A DNA stretch of 6,939 bases, taken from contig JBFHSP010000156.1 of assembly GCA_041591085.1 (NCBI GenBank), positions 1 through 6,939 of the forward strand, read 5' to 3'. The position numbers and the translations under genes were made by a program. Every line of letters starts with the position of its first letter. Position 1 is the first letter of the stretch. Shown here one piece after another: positions 6,004-6,939 of this stretch. The notes beneath the pieces are model-generated. The model worked only from the letters and a program-made list of their open reading frames with translations. It did no database searches and was not told where the DNA came from. The stretch is from Pleionea sp041591085 (GTDB lineage Bacteria > Pseudomonadota > Gammaproteobacteria > Enterobacterales > Kangiellaceae).

Positions 6004-6939
6004 ATGAGTAATAAAGAAACTGGAATGGAATCAAAAGGGCTAACACCAATAAATGTGCTTCATCTGATTGGTTCTAGCTTTTTTGGAGGACCAGAAAAGC
6101 AAATTCTTGAGCATTTGAAAATATTAGATAAAGAAAGGTTTCGCGGTGTTGTTGCATCGTTTAAAGAACCCAATACAACATTTAATGAGTTTTTAGGCAA
6201 AGCTTCTGATTATTCAATCAATAATTATTCTATTGAAGTTCAAGGACCTTTAGATTTTTCACCTGTAGAAAAAATTCGAGATATATTAGTTCGAGAATCT
6301 ATAGATTTGTTGTGTGTTCATGGATATAAAAGTGTTGTCTTAGGGAATATTGCGGCTAAAAAACTTAATATTCCTGTTTTAGCTTTTTCTAGAGGCTACA
6401 CAACCGAGAATTTGAAGGTCGCATTTTACGAGTGGCTTGAGCGAAGATTTTTATTAAAATCAAGCGGAATCGTCAGTGTTTCTAACGGTCAAAAATCAAA
6501 GCTTCTTTCATTAGGGGTGAACCCAAAAAATCACTGGGTTGTATTAAATGGTGTGCATGTTGAAAAATCGAGTATTTTAACTGAAAAGTCCGAAGCAAGA
6601 AAAAAATTGTCAGAGCAATTTGATATACCTAAAAACAATCACCTCATTATTACTGCAGGACGTTTAAGTCCAGAAAAGGGGCACCGATTTCTGCTCGACG
6701 CAATAGCAGAGTTAGTGAAGTCGATAGATAATATTTCATTGATAATTTGTGGTGATGGTCAGTGTAAGCAAGAGTTGAAAACGCAAGTAAAACAACTAGG
6801 CCTTGAGTCAAATATTATTTTCGTAGGTTTTAGGAGAGATATGGAAATATATTATGATGCTATGGATTTTTTTGTGTTGCCATCATTAACAGAAGGGCTT
6901 CCGAATGTAATATTAGAGTCATTTGCTCGAAGTAAGGCG
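6004..6939 (+). CDS. Family 4 glycosyltransferase (GT-B fold), cut by the window end
   Basis: The frame is open for 312 codons from ATG 6004 to the last base, with no stop, so the C-terminus is missing. The N-terminal GT-B domain begins about residue 17 (INVLHLIG) and has the glycine-rich acceptor-side loop GGPEKQIL (28-35). The C-terminal donor-binding domain shows AGRLSPEKG (218-226), ICGDGQ (248-253), VGFRRDM (274-280) and LPSLTEGLPNVILE (292-305). The E-x7-E pair is Glu297 and Glu305, as in retaining GT4 enzymes. There is no signal peptide or membrane helix, so it should work in the cytoplasm or peripherally on the inner membrane, adding a sugar from a nucleotide donor. Typical family length is 360-400 residues, so roughly 50-90 are missing. 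It follows the GT2 stop by one base with a good ribosome site, so it belongs to the same operon. The family is certain; donor and acceptor cannot be told. Confidence 0.92.
   Translation, partial: MSNKETGMESKGLTPINVLHLIGSSFFGGPEKQILEHLKILDKERFRGVVASFKEPNTTFNEFLGKASDYSINNYSIEVQGPLDFSPVEKIRDILVRESIDLLCVHGYKSVVLGNIAAKKLNIPVLAFSRGYTTENLKVAFYEWLERRFLLKSSGIVSVSNGQKSKLLSLGVNPKNHWVVLNGVHVEKSSILTEKSEARKKLSEQFDIPKNNHLIITAGRLSPEKGHRFLLDAIAELVKSIDNISLIICGDGQCKQELKTQVKQLGLESNIIFVGFRRDMEIYYDAMDFFVLPSLTEGLPNVILESFARSKA

Noticed and set aside
15..6939. Whether this is an exosortase / PEP-CTERM locus, since those also carry AsnB-like amidotransferases, carrier proteins and deacetylases.
   Set aside because: No exosortase, PEP-CTERM protein or Prs genes are present here, and the deacetylase lacks the features I associate with that system's enzyme; it cannot be concluded from this window.

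Overview
The window looks like part of a surface- or exo-polysaccharide biosynthesis locus of a Gram-negative bacterium, probably a moderately AT-rich, perhaps marine, gammaproteobacterium. The Gram-negative call rests on a lipoprotein signal in a proteobacterial-style glycan cluster, on the gene content and on codon use. No taxonomic marker is present, so this is an inference. There are six coding regions, one of them running off the right edge, and no rRNA, tRNA, CRISPR array or insertion sequence that I can see.

Minus-strand arm (about 1-2241): a class-II glutamine amidotransferase / asparagine synthetase of the AsnB family is followed after 46 bases by a small free-standing carrier protein with a DSMG phosphopantetheine site. 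They read leftward and the arm probably continues past the left edge. An amidotransferase next to a DltC-like carrier suggests transfer of an activated amino-acyl or amidated group to a metabolite or glycan. The partner adenylating enzyme, if it exists, is not in view.

Divergent control region (2242-2564): about 320 bases between the two arms. It holds a perfect TATAAT box facing right, a weaker leftward promoter candidate and two inverted repeats that could be operators.

Plus-strand arm (2565-6939): a tight run of four genes. In order they are a NodB-type polysaccharide deacetylase with no export signal; a predicted lipoprotein of the calcineurin-like metallophosphoesterase family, overlapping it by ATGA; a membrane-anchored family-2 glycosyltransferase with the QxxRW signature of processive enzymes; and a family-4 (GT-B) glycosyltransferase that starts one base after the previous stop and is cut by the window end. 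The close packing argues for one transcript. Together they would assemble a glycan at the inner membrane, deacetylate a sugar or intermediate in the cytoplasm, and hydrolyse a phosphoester outside the cytoplasm.

The arms differ in base composition. Hand counts of five 60-base lines inside the amidotransferase gave 138/300 G+C, and six lines in the rightward arm gave 122/360. This fits a rightward arm acquired separately, as is common in glycan loci. The least conventional element is the lipoprotein phosphoesterase translationally coupled to a cytoplasmic-looking deacetylase inside a glycosyltransferase operon.
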